From positions 1 to 35,594 of the forward strand of contig CAYRNY010000028.1 of assembly GCA_964425755.1 (NCBI GenBank): a DNA stretch of 35,594 bases, written 5' to 3'. Shown here in pieces: positions 10,303 to 18,961 of this stretch (the stretch's first letter is position 1; each line of letters opens with the position of its first letter). The notes under the pieces are model-generated. The model was not told the DNA's origin and ran no database searches. It saw only the letters and a program-made list of their open reading frames with translations. The DNA is from CAYRNY01 sp964425755 (GTDB taxonomy: Bacteria > Chloroflexota > Anaerolineae > Aggregatilineales > Aggregatilineaceae). The position numbers were made by a program, and so were the translations under genes.

Positions 10303-11331
10303 ATGTTGACACCGGCCTGGGATGATTTCCTGGCGGCGGCGCGCGGCGCTGAGCCGGAGCGCGTCCCGGTGGCGTTGGGCGTGGATTGCGTGTTCGCGCC
10401 CGGCGTTTCTGGACTCAACACGCTGGACTATTTCCTGTACCCCCGGCGCTGGCTTGATGCGAACCTGGCGCTGATCGAGCGCTTTCCCGGGCTGGTGCTT
10501 TTCCCTGGATTCTGGGTCGAGTACGGGATGGCGAACGAGCCGAGCGCATTTGGCACGCCGATCCTGTGGCGCAGCAACGACGCCCCCGCGATCCGCCATC
10601 TCGACCGCGCGCCGGAAGCGTGGGCCGGGCTGCCGGTGCCCGATCCGCGCGTGGATGGGCTGATGGCGCTGGTCGTGCGGCGCTACTGGAACCTCGAGCG
10701 CGAAGGCGAGCTGCCAGAGCCGCACCGCGTGCGCATCGTCGCGGCGCGGGGGCCGTTCACGACCGCAGCGCACCTCGTCGGCATGACGAACTTCCTGGCC
10801 GCTGCCGCCGATCCTGAAGCGGAGGAATATGTGCGCGCGCTGCTGGAAACCACCACCGTCACGACGGTACGTTTTTTGCAGGCGCAGTTGGACTGCCTGC
10901 GCGAGCCTACCGGGGTGCTGGTGCTGGATGACACGGTCGGGATGCTGTCGCCGCGCCTGTTCAAGCGGCTGGCGGTCCCGGCGCTGAACCGCGTCTTCGA
11001 CACCTTCGACGGGCTGCTGCGGCTGTACCACAACGACATGCCGTGCGAGCACCTGCTGCGTTACATGGACGCGCTGCACTTCGACCTGTGGCACTTCAGC
11101 CACAAGATGCCGGTCGCGGAGGTGCGCGCCGCGTTGCCCGATCGCGCCCTGATGGGCAACGTCTCGCCGCTGCTGCTGCGCGACGGCACGCCCGCCGAGG
11201 TCGAGCAGGCCGCGCGCGCGGTCATCGAGCAGGCCGGGCGGCGCGGGTTCGTGCTCGCGCCCGGCGGCGGGACCAACGCCGGGACGCCGCTTGAGAACAT
11301 CGACGCGCTGGCCCGCGCGGCGCAGGGCTGA
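10303..11331 (+). CDS. Uroporphyrinogen-decarboxylase (URO-D) family protein
   Basis: A 342-residue TIM-barrel protein of the URO-D/corrinoid methyltransferase superfamily. It shows the family order: an N-terminal region with a RVPVALG strand, FWVEYGMANEP, a central RGPFTTAAHLVG segment, LVLDDTVGMLSP, LRLYHNDMP, the FSHKMPVAEVRAALP helix, MGNVSPLLL and a final LAPGGGTNAGTPLENIDAL. True heme URO-D would have its own catalytic Arg/Asp signature, which I do not see. The corrinoid methyltransferases carry zinc ligands H-x-C and a later Cys; here the sequences are YHND and APGGG, so those cysteines are absent. Function is therefore undetermined and zinc-dependent methyl transfer is unlikely. The ATG has AGAGGGA at 10287-10293; earlier in-frame starts run into the repeat element. 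Confidence 0.85.
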   Translation: MLTPAWDDFLAAARGAEPERVPVALGVDCVFAPGVSGLNTLDYFLYPRRWLDANLALIERFPGLVLFPGFWVEYGMANEPSAFGTPILWRSNDAPAIRHLDRAPEAWAGLPVPDPRVDGLMALVVRRYWNLEREGELPEPHRVRIVAARGPFTTAAHLVGMTNFLAAAADPEAEEYVRALLETTTVTTVRFLQAQLDCLREPTGVLVLDDTVGMLSPRLFKRLAVPALNRVFDTFDGLLRLYHNDMPCEHLLRYMDALHFDLWHFSHKMPVAEVRAALPDRALMGNVSPLLLRDGTPAEVEQAARAVIEQAGRRGFVLAPGGGTNAGTPLENIDALARAAQG

Positions 11332-11427
11332 CCGGCGACCCGCTGGCGCTGTGCTACGATCTGGGGGCGTGATGCGGGCGCGCCCCGCGCGACGTCTTGC
11401 AGGGGAAAGAGCCGAGGACTGCGACCG

Positions 11428-11859
11428 ATGGCCGGACGACCACACCCTGGCCTGACCGTGATCTACGATGGCGATTGCGGGGTTTGTAGCCGGTTGGTGC
11501 TGTGGGCTGAGGCGCGGGATAGCGCCGGACGGCTGCGCTTTGTGCCCAACCAGAGCGCCGATCTGGCCGCGATCGCGCCGGGACTCACGCATGAGCAGGC
11601 CGCCGCTGCCGCGTACGCCGTGCGCCCGGACGGGACGCGCTATCGCGGTGCGCGCGCCATCTTCGAGACGCTGCGCCGCGTGCCCGGCTTTTGGGGCGTG
11701 GTCGGGTGGATCGGGGCGTTGCCGCCGCTGAGCCTGCTCGCCGAGCCGTTCTACCGCGTGATCGCACACCACCGCGGGCGCATTTCGGCCTGGTTGGGGC
11801 TGGCGCAGTGCCGCGTCCCGCTGCCGCGCGCGGATTCCGAATCGGAACCCCGGACGTGA
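11428..11859 (+). CDS. DCC-type thiol-disulfide oxidoreductase (DUF393)
   Basis: A 143-residue thioredoxin-like protein. The N-terminus has the diagnostic IYDGDCGVCSRLV motif, with the CxxC active site in DGDCGVC (about residues 14-20). A strand LRFVPNQS follows, then AYAVRPDGTRYRGARAIFETLRRVP, and a C-terminal hydrophobic helix region containing LLAEPFYRVIAHHRGRIS, all as in DUF393. Members are predicted to reduce or oxidise disulfides; the substrate is unknown. It lies 96 bases after the URO-D gene and just before the glycosidase-like gene, whose promoter overlaps this gene's 3' edge region. Confidence 0.92.
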   Translation: MAGRPHPGLTVIYDGDCGVCSRLVLWAEARDSAGRLRFVPNQSADLAAIAPGLTHEQAAAAAYAVRPDGTRYRGARAIFETLRRVPGFWGVVGWIGALPPLSLLAEPFYRVIAHHRGRISAWLGLAQCRVPLPRADSESEPRT

Positions 11860-11868
11860 TCGCGTGTT

Positions 11869-11874
11869 TATAAA
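11869..11874 (+). promoter_or_regulatory. Possible -10 box of the glycosidase-like gene
   Basis: TATAAA lies in the 121-base gap between the DCC gene and the ATG at 11981. It argues against an alternative start at 11864, which would place this element inside coding sequence. Confidence 0.35.
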
Positions 11875-11980
11875 AGCGAGTTTTCAATTAGCCATTGTTG
11901 GTTGGTGGGCAGGCACAACCTGGAACGAACACGGAAGGCCCACAGCCAACGACGACGCCACGATAAGGACTGTTCAACCG

Positions 11981-14080
11981 ATGACTGTCACTCCGACTGC
12001 GGACGGCGCGTTGAGCGTGCGCCAGCCGGCCCCCGATCTACGCTACGATATGGGCAACCTGCGCCTGTTCGCCGCGTGCGACGCCAGGGGCCGGATCACC
12101 GCGTTCCAACTGCCGGAAGGGATCGCCGTGCTGCGGCGCTGGGATGTTGACCCCCGGTTGGATGGTGTGCCCGTGCAGTGGCGCGAGGCCGAGGCGTTGG
12201 GACGCCGCTGGACGCTGCGCGGGGCGGTGCTGGGGGTGCAGGTGACGCTGCGTACGGTTTGCGACGGGGCGAGCGCGGCGCTGGCCCAGCAGTGGGAATT
12301 GCACAACGCGGGACACGCGGCGCGCACGTTCACACTGAATCTCGATGTCGCTTTTGACCTGGGCCGCCCGGATGTGCAGGTCGGCGCGTCTCCGGTTGGG
12401 GCGCGGCTGTACCGGCTGGTGCGCGAGCACCCGGCGGCGCACCGGTTGCTGGGCTACCGGCGCTGGCGTGTGCTGGACTGGATCGGCAACGCGCAGAAAC
12501 GGCTGCGCGCGCAGCCCGGCGGCAACCTGCGCGTGACCACGCTGCACGACGGGGTGCAGGTGCAGGGCGATATCACGGCGACGCTGCGCGCGGGAGTGCC
12601 GTTGCAGGCAGTGACGCCGCACGACGGCGGGGCGCGGCTGCGCTGGCGCGTGACACTCCGCCCAGGCGAAACGCTGAGCGTGCCGGTGATCGTCGCCACC
12701 GGGCCGGAAGCGGACGCCGATCCGGGGCGCGTGGACGCGATCCGCGCCGACGCTGACGCGTATGCCGTGTGGCTGTCCGGCGCGTTTGAATGTGCCGATC
12801 CGTTGCTGCGCAGCCTGTACGTTGCGGCGCTGAATGTGGTGCTGGCGATGTATAAGGAACTGCCCAGCGGCTTTGCGGGGCTGTGGGCCGGGCCGGGCTA
12901 TGCGTTCCCGCCGCGTATCTATTTCCGCGACAGCTATTGGACCGCGCTCAATGTGTTGCCGTACCGCCCGGAATGGGTGCGCCGCCACCTGCTCAGCCTG
13001 GCCGAGGGTGTGCACGCGGACGGCACGTGCCCCAGCGGGGTGATCGACCGCGCGATCCTGCCGTTCGAGGACCAGGATACGCCCGGCGCGGCGGACTGGT
13101 TGCCGGATCACCACGATTCCCCGGCCTTCTTCGTGCTGCTGCTGCATGATTACGTGCTGTGGACCGGCGACATGGCGCTGCTCGATCAGCGGGTTGAGGA
13201 CGGGCGCACGCTCTGGGCCTGCGCGCGGGCGGCGCTGCGCCACCTGACGCACAATCCCGGTAAGGCGCACGCGCCGAACGACTGGGCCGATAACGTCCTG
13301 CGCAGCGAGTGGGTGACGTATGACCTGGGCTTGCTGGTCGGGGCGCTGCATGCTGCTGCTGACCTCGCCCGGTTGCGCGGTGATGACTCCGTCGCGGCGA
13401 CCTACGCGCAGGACGCGCGCCAGGTCGCGCGGCTGCTCGACGTGCACACCTGGGACGCCGAACGCGGCTACTACATTGACTATCGCCGCACGCGCCGGCC
13501 CGCCTATGCCGAGACACATCTCGCGCTGGATACGCTGGTCGCGCTGCGCTACGCTGCCGCGCCGCCAGAGCGCGCCGAATCCGTGCTGGACCACGCACGC
13601 ACGATGCTGCAGACGCGCCATAACGACGCGCAGCCCTACGGCGACTGGGGCGTGATGTGCTGTTTCCCGCCTTACGGCAACCCGGCGGACTTGTTCGCCA
13701 AGTCCGCGCGGGCGTACAATTATCACAACGGCGCGGAGTGGCCTTACCTCAACGCGATCTACGCGCAGGTGCTGCTGGAGCGCGACGATCCCGACTGGCG
13801 CTACGTGCTCACGCGCTGGTGGGCGCTACAACTGGAACGGGACCAGCTCACGCCGCTGGAGTATCACACGCCCGCGTACCCGGATGGTGCGCCGCTGCAA
13901 GGGTGGAGCGGCATGGCGGTCAGCGCGATGTTGTGCGGCGGGCTGAACCTGCGCCCTGCGCCCGGCGGGACGATTTCGCCGCGCGTGCCGCCCTGGGGCG
14001 CGAGCACGTTCCGCCACCTGGTGATCCGGGGCCAGCCGCGCACGGTGACGGTCGCTGATGGCGCGGTGACGATCACCTAG
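11981..14080 (+). CDS. Six-hairpin glycosidase-like protein (debranching/GH63-type fold)
   Basis: A 699-residue protein with an N-terminal beta-sandwich (about 1-250) followed by an (alpha/alpha)6 barrel (about 260-660). Barrel landmarks are YFRDSYW with Arg316-Asp317, an NDWADNV segment with Asp434 and Asp437, and YNYHNGAEWPY with Glu586. These resemble the acidic residues of glycogen-debranching and GH63/GH116-like enzymes. A pair of acids such as Asp437 and Glu586 could serve as acid and base, but this is inference. There is no signal peptide, so it should act on cytoplasmic oligosaccharides. The start is the ATG at 11981, with AAGGA at 11965-11969; a longer frame exists but lacks support. 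No sugar transporter is nearby to hint at the substrate. Confidence 0.8.
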   Translation: MTVTPTADGALSVRQPAPDLRYDMGNLRLFAACDARGRITAFQLPEGIAVLRRWDVDPRLDGVPVQWREAEALGRRWTLRGAVLGVQVTLRTVCDGASAALAQQWELHNAGHAARTFTLNLDVAFDLGRPDVQVGASPVGARLYRLVREHPAAHRLLGYRRWRVLDWIGNAQKRLRAQPGGNLRVTTLHDGVQVQGDITATLRAGVPLQAVTPHDGGARLRWRVTLRPGETLSVPVIVATGPEADADPGRVDAIRADADAYAVWLSGAFECADPLLRSLYVAALNVVLAMYKELPSGFAGLWAGPGYAFPPRIYFRDSYWTALNVLPYRPEWVRRHLLSLAEGVHADGTCPSGVIDRAILPFEDQDTPGAADWLPDHHDSPAFFVLLLHDYVLWTGDMALLDQRVEDGRTLWACARAALRHLTHNPGKAHAPNDWADNVLRSEWVTYDLGLLVGALHAAADLARLRGDDSVAATYAQDARQVARLLDVHTWDAERGYYIDYRRTRRPAYAETHLALDTLVALRYAAAPPERAESVLDHARTMLQTRHNDAQPYGDWGVMCCFPPYGNPADLFAKSARAYNYHNGAEWPYLNAIYAQVLLERDDPDWRYVLTRWWALQLERDQLTPLEYHTPAYPDGAPLQGWSGMAVSAMLCGGLNLRPAPGGTISPRVPPWGASTFRHLVIRGQPRTVTVADGAVTIT

Positions 14081-14118
14081 CGGCGCACACCTGATATCAG
14101 CCGGAGGCGGCTCGTGAC

Positions 14119-15243
14119 ATGAGCGAGTTTTGGATCGACCAGCTTCGCAGTCCCGACGCTGCCGCCCGGCGGGCAGCGATCGCGGCCCTGGCGCAAACCG
14201 GCGATCGCGCCGCGCTCCCCGCGCTGGACGCGGTCTGCCGGGCCGATCCGGTGCTCGATCTGCGCCTGCTTGCATTCAAGGCGATGCGCGATATCGAACA
14301 GCGCGTGCCGGCCACAAACCCCGACTTCGCCCTGACGGATACTATCATCCCCACGCCCCCACCGGACGCGCCGCCCCGGCGCAGGCGGCAGTTAGGCCGG
14401 TTCTACTTCAATGCCGCGTTGAATTATTACATGGACGGCGACACGCCGCGCACAATCGAGAATCTGGGCAAGGCGCTGGGGCACGATCCCGATCTGGCAC
14501 GCGAGCGCTACGTTAAGAACCTGGTCTGGCGCGTGATCGATGGCGATTATGACGACGCGCTTGGCATCCTGACCGATGACGCCCGCCGGGACGCCTTGAT
14601 CGCGCAACTGGGCGGCAAGCGCAAACTCCAGCGGCGACAGGATCACGGCGCGGGCGCGGATTCCGTCACCTGGACGACCGTCGGACGCGAGGCGGCCTTG
14701 CTGCTGGGGCTGGCCATCGTCGCAGCGGTGTTGTTGGTGCTGTTCGTCCCGTCGCCGCTGGTGGTCATGTTCGACAGTTTCTCGTACCGCATCACCGGGC
14801 GGATCGCCGCGCGGCTGGACGCCGTACGCGACGCCGCGCTGTACCTCCGCGTGGGTGGGGCGGCGCTGACCGGGGCCGGATTCGTTGCCGCCGTGCTGGC
14901 GTTCAGCGTGCTGATCGACGCGGTCGCGGCGTACGCGCAGGCGGGCAGCGGCACGTGCGTTTACCTCACGCGGCAGATCGTGCGGCTGCATGGCGGCGTG
15001 GTGATTGTCGGGACCGTTTCATGTTTGCTGCTGATGCTGATCCACGATCTACCGCTGCGCATGGGCGTGCTGAGCTTCGTGGGAGTCGTCGAGATTGTGA
15101 TCTACATTGTGCTGCTCAGCGCAATCACGGGATATGTGTATGAATTCGACGCGCTGACCGGTTGCTACACGCTGGGCATCGTCCAGTTGGCGCTCGCGGC
15201 GCTGGTCGTGGCGGGGTACGCTCTGATTCGGTCCCTTTGGTGA
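14119..15243 (+). CDS. HEAT-repeat multi-pass membrane protein (paralogue B)
   Basis: A 374-residue protein and clear paralogue of the product at 7862-8998. HEAT-like helices occupy about 1-60 (DQLRSPDAAARRAAIAAL). A Pro-rich linker (about 75-90) follows, then a helical segment with IENLGKALGHDPD (about 114-126) and the basic motif GGKRKL (165-170) followed by QDHG. Five or so transmembrane helices fill about 190-374. The ATG has GGAGG at 14102-14106. It starts 38 bases after the glycosidase-like gene and may be cotranscribed with it. The hydrophobic segments differ more between paralogues than the cytosolic motifs do. This suggests the shared part is the functional interface. No known function. 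Confidence 0.85.
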   Translation: MSEFWIDQLRSPDAAARRAAIAALAQTGDRAALPALDAVCRADPVLDLRLLAFKAMRDIEQRVPATNPDFALTDTIIPTPPPDAPPRRRRQLGRFYFNAALNYYMDGDTPRTIENLGKALGHDPDLARERYVKNLVWRVIDGDYDDALGILTDDARRDALIAQLGGKRKLQRRQDHGAGADSVTWTTVGREAALLLGLAIVAAVLLVLFVPSPLVVMFDSFSYRITGRIAARLDAVRDAALYLRVGGAALTGAGFVAAVLAFSVLIDAVAAYAQAGSGTCVYLTRQIVRLHGGVVIVGTVSCLLLMLIHDLPLRMGVLSFVGVVEIVIYIVLLSAITGYVYEFDALTGCYTLGIVQLALAALVVAGYALIRSLW

Positions 15244-15252
15244 GCACAGAAA

Positions 15253-15280
15253 TCCCCGCTCCGGCGGTCCGGAGCAGGGA
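15253..15280 (-). terminator. Terminator of gltX, between convergent genes
   Basis: The inner arms GCTCCGG (15258-15264) and CCGGAGC (15269-15275) pair around CGGT, extended outward by TCCCC against AGGGA. On the - strand the stem is followed by ATTTCTGT, a modest T-rich tail, fitting termination of gltX. It may also stop + strand transcripts from the HEAT gene. Confidence 0.6.
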
Positions 15281-15328
15281 CGTGATGCGTGTTGGCTGCG
15301 GCATGAGTTTCTGCCCAACGATCCAGCG

Positions 15329-16831
15329 TTACGCTTCAAGTTGGTCCAGCGATTGCTTGATCCGCGCGATGCATGTCTCGCGGCCCAGGATCGCCATTGT
15401 GTCGAACAACGGCGGCGTGACCTTGCGCGCCGTGACCGCCTGCCGTAGCGTGCCGAACAACTGCCCGCCTTTCAAGCCCTTGTCCTTGGCGAGCTGGCGC
15501 AGCGCGGCTTCCAGCGCTTCCGGCTCGAATTCCGGCACCGTTTCGAGCACGTCCAGCGCGGCGGCGAGCGCCTCGCGGGTGCTGGCGGCGTCCATCTTCT
15601 TCTGGATCAGGTCGTCCGATGGGGAAGGGGTGAAGTCGCGCTCGAAGAAGAACCCGCCCACCTCGATCGCCTCGTTCAGCGTCTTGATGCGCTCCTGCAA
15701 CACCTGCGCGACCTTGCGCAGCCTGGCGCTGTCGCGCACGTCGTAGCCCGCCCCGGCGAACACGTCCTTCAGCCGCGCGGCGAGGTCATCGATAGCTAGC
15801 TTACGGATGTAGACGCCATTCAGCCAATCGAGCTTGTCGATCGGGAACGCGCCGCCTGCCGGGTTCACGCGCGCGAGGTCGAACCGCGCGATCGTCTCGT
15901 CCACGCTGAACACCTCGCGGTCCTCGCCGAAGCTCCAGCCGATGTTGGTCAGGAAGTTGACCAGCGCTTCGGGCAGGTAGCCCGCCGCGCGGAACTCGTG
16001 CAGCAGCACCGGGACGCGCTGCCCGTCCTCGGTGAACCCGGCGCTGCGCTTGGAGAGCTTGCCTTTGCCGCTGGGGTTCAGGATCACCGGCAGGTGTGCG
16101 ATCTGCGGCATGTCCCACGCGAACGCGTCGTACAGGTTTTTGTGCAGCGGCGCGGTGCTGATCCATTCCTCGGCGCGCATGATGTGGCTGATCTGCATGA
16201 AGTGATCGTCGACCACGTTGGCGAGGTGGTAGGTCGGGTAGCCGTCGGTCTTGAGTAGCACGAGGTCGTTAAGCTGCTCGTTGTCGAAGTCGATGTCGCC
16301 GCGAATCAGGTCATGCACGGTGGTGGTGCCTTGCAGCGGCATCTTGAAGCGGATCACGTACTGCCCGCCCGTTTCCCGGTGCAGCCTGTCGCGTTCTTCC
16401 GGCGTGAGGTAGCGGCAGCGGCGGTCGTAGCCGACCGGTTGCTTGCTGGCTTTCTGCTGCTCGCGGACCTCGGCCAGCCGTTCCGGGGTGCAATAGCAGC
16501 GGTACGCTTTGTCGTGCGCGACCAGCCACTCGGCCCATTCGCGGTACAGGTCCGTGCGCTCAGATTGGAAATACGGCCCGTACGCGCCGCCAACTTCCGG
16601 CCCTTCGTCCCACTCCAGCCGCAGCCAGCGCAGCCCGTCGGTGATCTGGCTTACCGATTCGGGCACGTAGCGGCTGCGGTCGGTGTCTTCGATGCGCAGG
16701 ATGAACGCGCCGCCGTGATGCCGCGCGAACAGCCAGTTGAACAGCGCGGTGCGCACCCCGCCGATGTGCAGCGGCCCGGTGGGGCTGGGCGCGAACCGTA
16801 CGCGAACGGGAACGGTCGAATTGTCAGGCAC
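15329..16831 (-). CDS. gltX: Glutamyl-tRNA synthetase
   Basis: A 500-residue class I aminoacyl-tRNA synthetase that charges tRNA-Glu with glutamate in the cytoplasm. The N-terminal signature PSPTGPLHIGG, the SYxxRCR-like YDRRCRY region, and the second signature KLSKRSAG (KLSKR) are all present. A helical anticodon-binding region fills about 330-500. It starts at a GTG with an AAGGAG site at 16841-16846, 9 bases away. Transcription comes from a - strand TATAAT at 16878-16883. It is divergent from glnS. Whether it is a discriminating enzyme (Glu only) or also charges tRNA-Gln cannot be read here; the presence of a GlnRS favours discriminating. Confidence 0.97.
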   Translation of the reverse strand: MPDNSTVPVRVRFAPSPTGPLHIGGVRTALFNWLFARHHGGAFILRIEDTDRSRYVPESVSQITDGLRWLRLEWDEGPEVGGAYGPYFQSERTDLYREWAEWLVAHDKAYRCYCTPERLAEVREQQKASKQPVGYDRRCRYLTPEERDRLHRETGGQYVIRFKMPLQGTTTVHDLIRGDIDFDNEQLNDLVLLKTDGYPTYHLANVVDDHFMQISHIMRAEEWISTAPLHKNLYDAFAWDMPQIAHLPVILNPSGKGKLSKRSAGFTEDGQRVPVLLHEFRAAGYLPEALVNFLTNIGWSFGEDREVFSVDETIARFDLARVNPAGGAFPIDKLDWLNGVYIRKLAIDDLAARLKDVFAGAGYDVRDSARLRKVAQVLQERIKTLNEAIEVGGFFFERDFTPSPSDDLIQKKMDAASTREALAAALDVLETVPEFEPEALEAALRQLAKDKGLKGGQLFGTLRQAVTARKVTPPLFDTMAILGRETCIARIKQSLDQLEA

Positions 16832-16877
16832 AGGCTCTCACTCCTTGTCAGGCGTTTCGTGGCGTTTCAGCACGGGG

Positions 16878-16883
16878 ATTATA
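16878..16883 (-). promoter_or_regulatory. Predicted -10 box of gltX
   Basis: Read on the - strand the hexamer is TATAAT, 46 bases before the GTG start of gltX. No good -35 box lies at 16-18 bases upstream. Confidence 0.5.
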
Positions 16884-16940
16884 ACAGATGTGCGGGGCAG
16901 GGCGTGAGGGGGAGTTAGCGAGTGAGCGGATGATGTTGAA

Positions 16941-16992
16941 GCGCCCTTTCAGGGTGCGACAGATGTGTAGCCCCGTGCTTGCAGCGCGGGAC
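16941..16992 (+). repeat. Two-hairpin TTGCA element, copy C
   Basis: Hairpin 1 is GCGCCCT-TTC-AGGGTGC (16941-16957, one G-T pair). A 12-base spacer follows, then hairpin 2: GCCCCGTGC (16970-16978), loop TTGCA (16979-16983), GCGCGGGAC (16984-16992), with one mismatch and the shared T-G wobble. It lies in the 275-base region between divergent gltX and glnS, oriented with glnS. Confidence 0.75.
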
Positions 16993-17106
16993 GGTGATCG
17001 ATCGCCCTCTTTTGCCCAACCTCCACCTACGCAGAATGGCGCGAATTTGCTACACTATGCCCCGATATGATCGCAGCAAGCCGAAGCTACGAAAGAGTGA
17101 ACACCT

Positions 17107-18822
17107 ATGACCGATCCGGCTAAGACGAACGACGACCGCCCCGCGAATTTCATCCACCAGATCATCGAGCAGCACAACCAGTCGGGGCGCTTTGGCGGGC
17201 GCGTGCATACCCGCTTCCCACCGGAGCCGAACGGCTACCTGCACATCGGGCACGCCAAGTCGATCCTGCTCAACTACACCACCGCCGAGAAGTACGGCGG
17301 CAAGTTCAACCTGCGCTTTGACGACACGAATCCGCTCAAGGAAGAGCAGGAGTTCATCGACAGCATCATCCGCGATGTGCAGTGGCTGGGCGCGGATTTC
17401 GAGGATCGCCTGTTCTTCGCCTCGGACTATTTCGACCAGCTTTACAAGTGGGCCGTCGAGCTGATCAAGAAGGGGCTGGCGTACGTGGACCACCTCAGCG
17501 CCGACGAGATCCGCGAGTATCGCGGCACGCTCACCGAGCCGGGCCGCAATAGCCCCTACCGCGACCGCAGCGTCGAGGAAAACCTGGAGCTGTTCGAGAA
17601 GATGAAGAACGGCGAGTTTGCGGAAGGTGAGTGCGTGCTGCGCGCCAAGATCGACATGACCTCGCCCAACATCAACCTGCGCGACCCGGTGATGTACCGC
17701 ATCGTGCACGCGTCGCACCCGCGCACCGGCGACAAGTGGCACATCTACCCGATGTACGACTGGGCGCACGGGCAGTCGGACTCGATCGAAGGCATCACAC
17801 ACTCGATCTGCACGTTGGAATTCGAAGACCACCGCCCGCTGTACGACTGGTTTATCGAGAACCTGGGCATCTACCACCCGCAGCAGATCGAGTTCGCGCG
17901 GCTGAACCTGACCTACACCGTGATGAGCAAGCGCAAGCTGCGCCGGCTGGTCGAGGAAGGCTACGTCGCCGGGTGGGACGACCCGCGCATGCCGACGATC
18001 GCCGCGCTGCGGCGGCGGGGGTATCCGGCGGCGGCGATCCGTGACTTCACCGAGCGTGTCGGCGTGGCGAAGAGCAACAGTGTGGTCGAGATCGAACTGC
18101 TGGAGCACAGCATCCGGCAGGACCTGAACTATCGCGCTGAGCGCCGCATGGCCGTGCTGGACCCGCTCAAGGTCGTGATCGAAAATTACCCCGATGACCA
18201 GGTCGAGTGGATGACCGCGATCAACAACCCGGAAGACGAGAGCGCCGGGACGCGCCAGGTCCCGTTCAGCAAGGTGATCTACATCGAGCGCGAGGACTTC
18301 ATGGAAGAGCCGGTCAAGAAGTTCTACCGCCTGGCCCCGGGGCGCGAGGTCCGGCTGCGTTACGCGTACTTCATCACCTGCACGGACGTGATTAAGGACG
18401 CGGACGGCAACATCGTGGAGCTGCGCGCGACCTACGACCCGGCGACCAAAGGCGGCGACGCCCCCGACGGGCGCAAGGTCAAGGCCACGCTGCACTGGGT
18501 TTCGGCACAGCACGCGATCGATGCCGAGGTGCGCGAATACGACCGCCTGTTCACGGTCGAGAACCCGAGCGACGTGCCCGAAGGCAAGGACTTCACCGAC
18601 CTGGTCAATCCCGACTCGCTGGTCGTGCGCACCGGCTGCAAACTGGAGCCATCGCTCGCGGACGTGGCCGAGGGGCAGTACCTGCAGTTCGAGCGCAAGG
18701 GCTATTTCGTGCGCGATCCTGACAGCACGCCGGAGCACCCGGTATTCAACCTGACGGTGGGCCTGCGCGATACCTGGGCCAAGATTCAGAAGCGCCGCCA
18801 GTCGCAGGGCAAGCGGAAATAA
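17107..18822 (+). CDS. glnS: Glutaminyl-tRNA synthetase
   Basis: A 571-residue class I synthetase that attaches glutamine directly to tRNA-Gln. The class I signature appears as RFPPEPNGYLHIGHAKS (about 35-51) and the KMSKS equivalent as VMSKRKLRRLV (about 272-282). Both have the exact GlnRS form, distinct from the GluRS next door. The C-terminal two beta-barrels (about 345-565) include the YIEREDFMEEP and RLAPGREVRLRYAYFITC segments typical of anticodon recognition in GlnRS. The ATG has only a weak AAGAG-type site. Direct GlnRS is patchy among bacteria, which otherwise use GluRS plus GatCAB, so its presence is informative. It may be transcribed from a TACACT near 17051 in the divergent region. 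Confidence 0.97.
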   Translation: MTDPAKTNDDRPANFIHQIIEQHNQSGRFGGRVHTRFPPEPNGYLHIGHAKSILLNYTTAEKYGGKFNLRFDDTNPLKEEQEFIDSIIRDVQWLGADFEDRLFFASDYFDQLYKWAVELIKKGLAYVDHLSADEIREYRGTLTEPGRNSPYRDRSVEENLELFEKMKNGEFAEGECVLRAKIDMTSPNINLRDPVMYRIVHASHPRTGDKWHIYPMYDWAHGQSDSIEGITHSICTLEFEDHRPLYDWFIENLGIYHPQQIEFARLNLTYTVMSKRKLRRLVEEGYVAGWDDPRMPTIAALRRRGYPAAAIRDFTERVGVAKSNSVVEIELLEHSIRQDLNYRAERRMAVLDPLKVVIENYPDDQVEWMTAINNPEDESAGTRQVPFSKVIYIEREDFMEEPVKKFYRLAPGREVRLRYAYFITCTDVIKDADGNIVELRATYDPATKGGDAPDGRKVKATLHWVSAQHAIDAEVREYDRLFTVENPSDVPEGKDFTDLVNPDSLVVRTGCKLEPSLADVAEGQYLQFERKGYFVRDPDSTPEHPVFNLTVGLRDTWAKIQKRRQSQGKRK

Positions 18823-18851
18823 GCGGCGCGAACGGCGCGCGTTCAATACTG

Positions 18852-18877
18852 ATGAGGGTCGCGGGCGCGGCCCTCAT
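18852..18877 (+). terminator. Hairpin after glnS, probable terminator
   Basis: Arms ATGAGGG (18852-18858) and CCCTCAT (18871-18877) form a 7-bp stem with a 12-nt GC-rich loop, followed by TGTGTT. It stands 30 bases after the glnS stop. The tail is only moderately T-rich. Confidence 0.5.
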
Positions 18878-18905
18878 TGTGTTCGCCCTGGCGCGCTGAA
18901 GACGG

Positions 18906-18911
18906 TATACT
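18906..18911 (+). promoter_or_regulatory. Predicted -10 box of the Dam-type methylase gene
   Basis: TATACT lies 51 bases before the ATG at 18962; TTCGCC at 18882-18887 gives an 18-base spacer but matches the -35 consensus poorly. Confidence 0.4.
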
Positions 18912-18961
18912 GGTGGCTACTTGAACGTATGAGCTACATCGCACCACACCGGCAGGACGCC

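Noticed and set aside
11864..11980. N-terminal extension of the glycosidase-like gene
   Set aside because: It would put a TATAAA box inside coding sequence; the ATG at 11981 has a ribosome-binding site.
17050..18846. A 598-residue open frame on the - strand opposite glnS
   Set aside because: glnS has all family motifs; the opposite frame has none.
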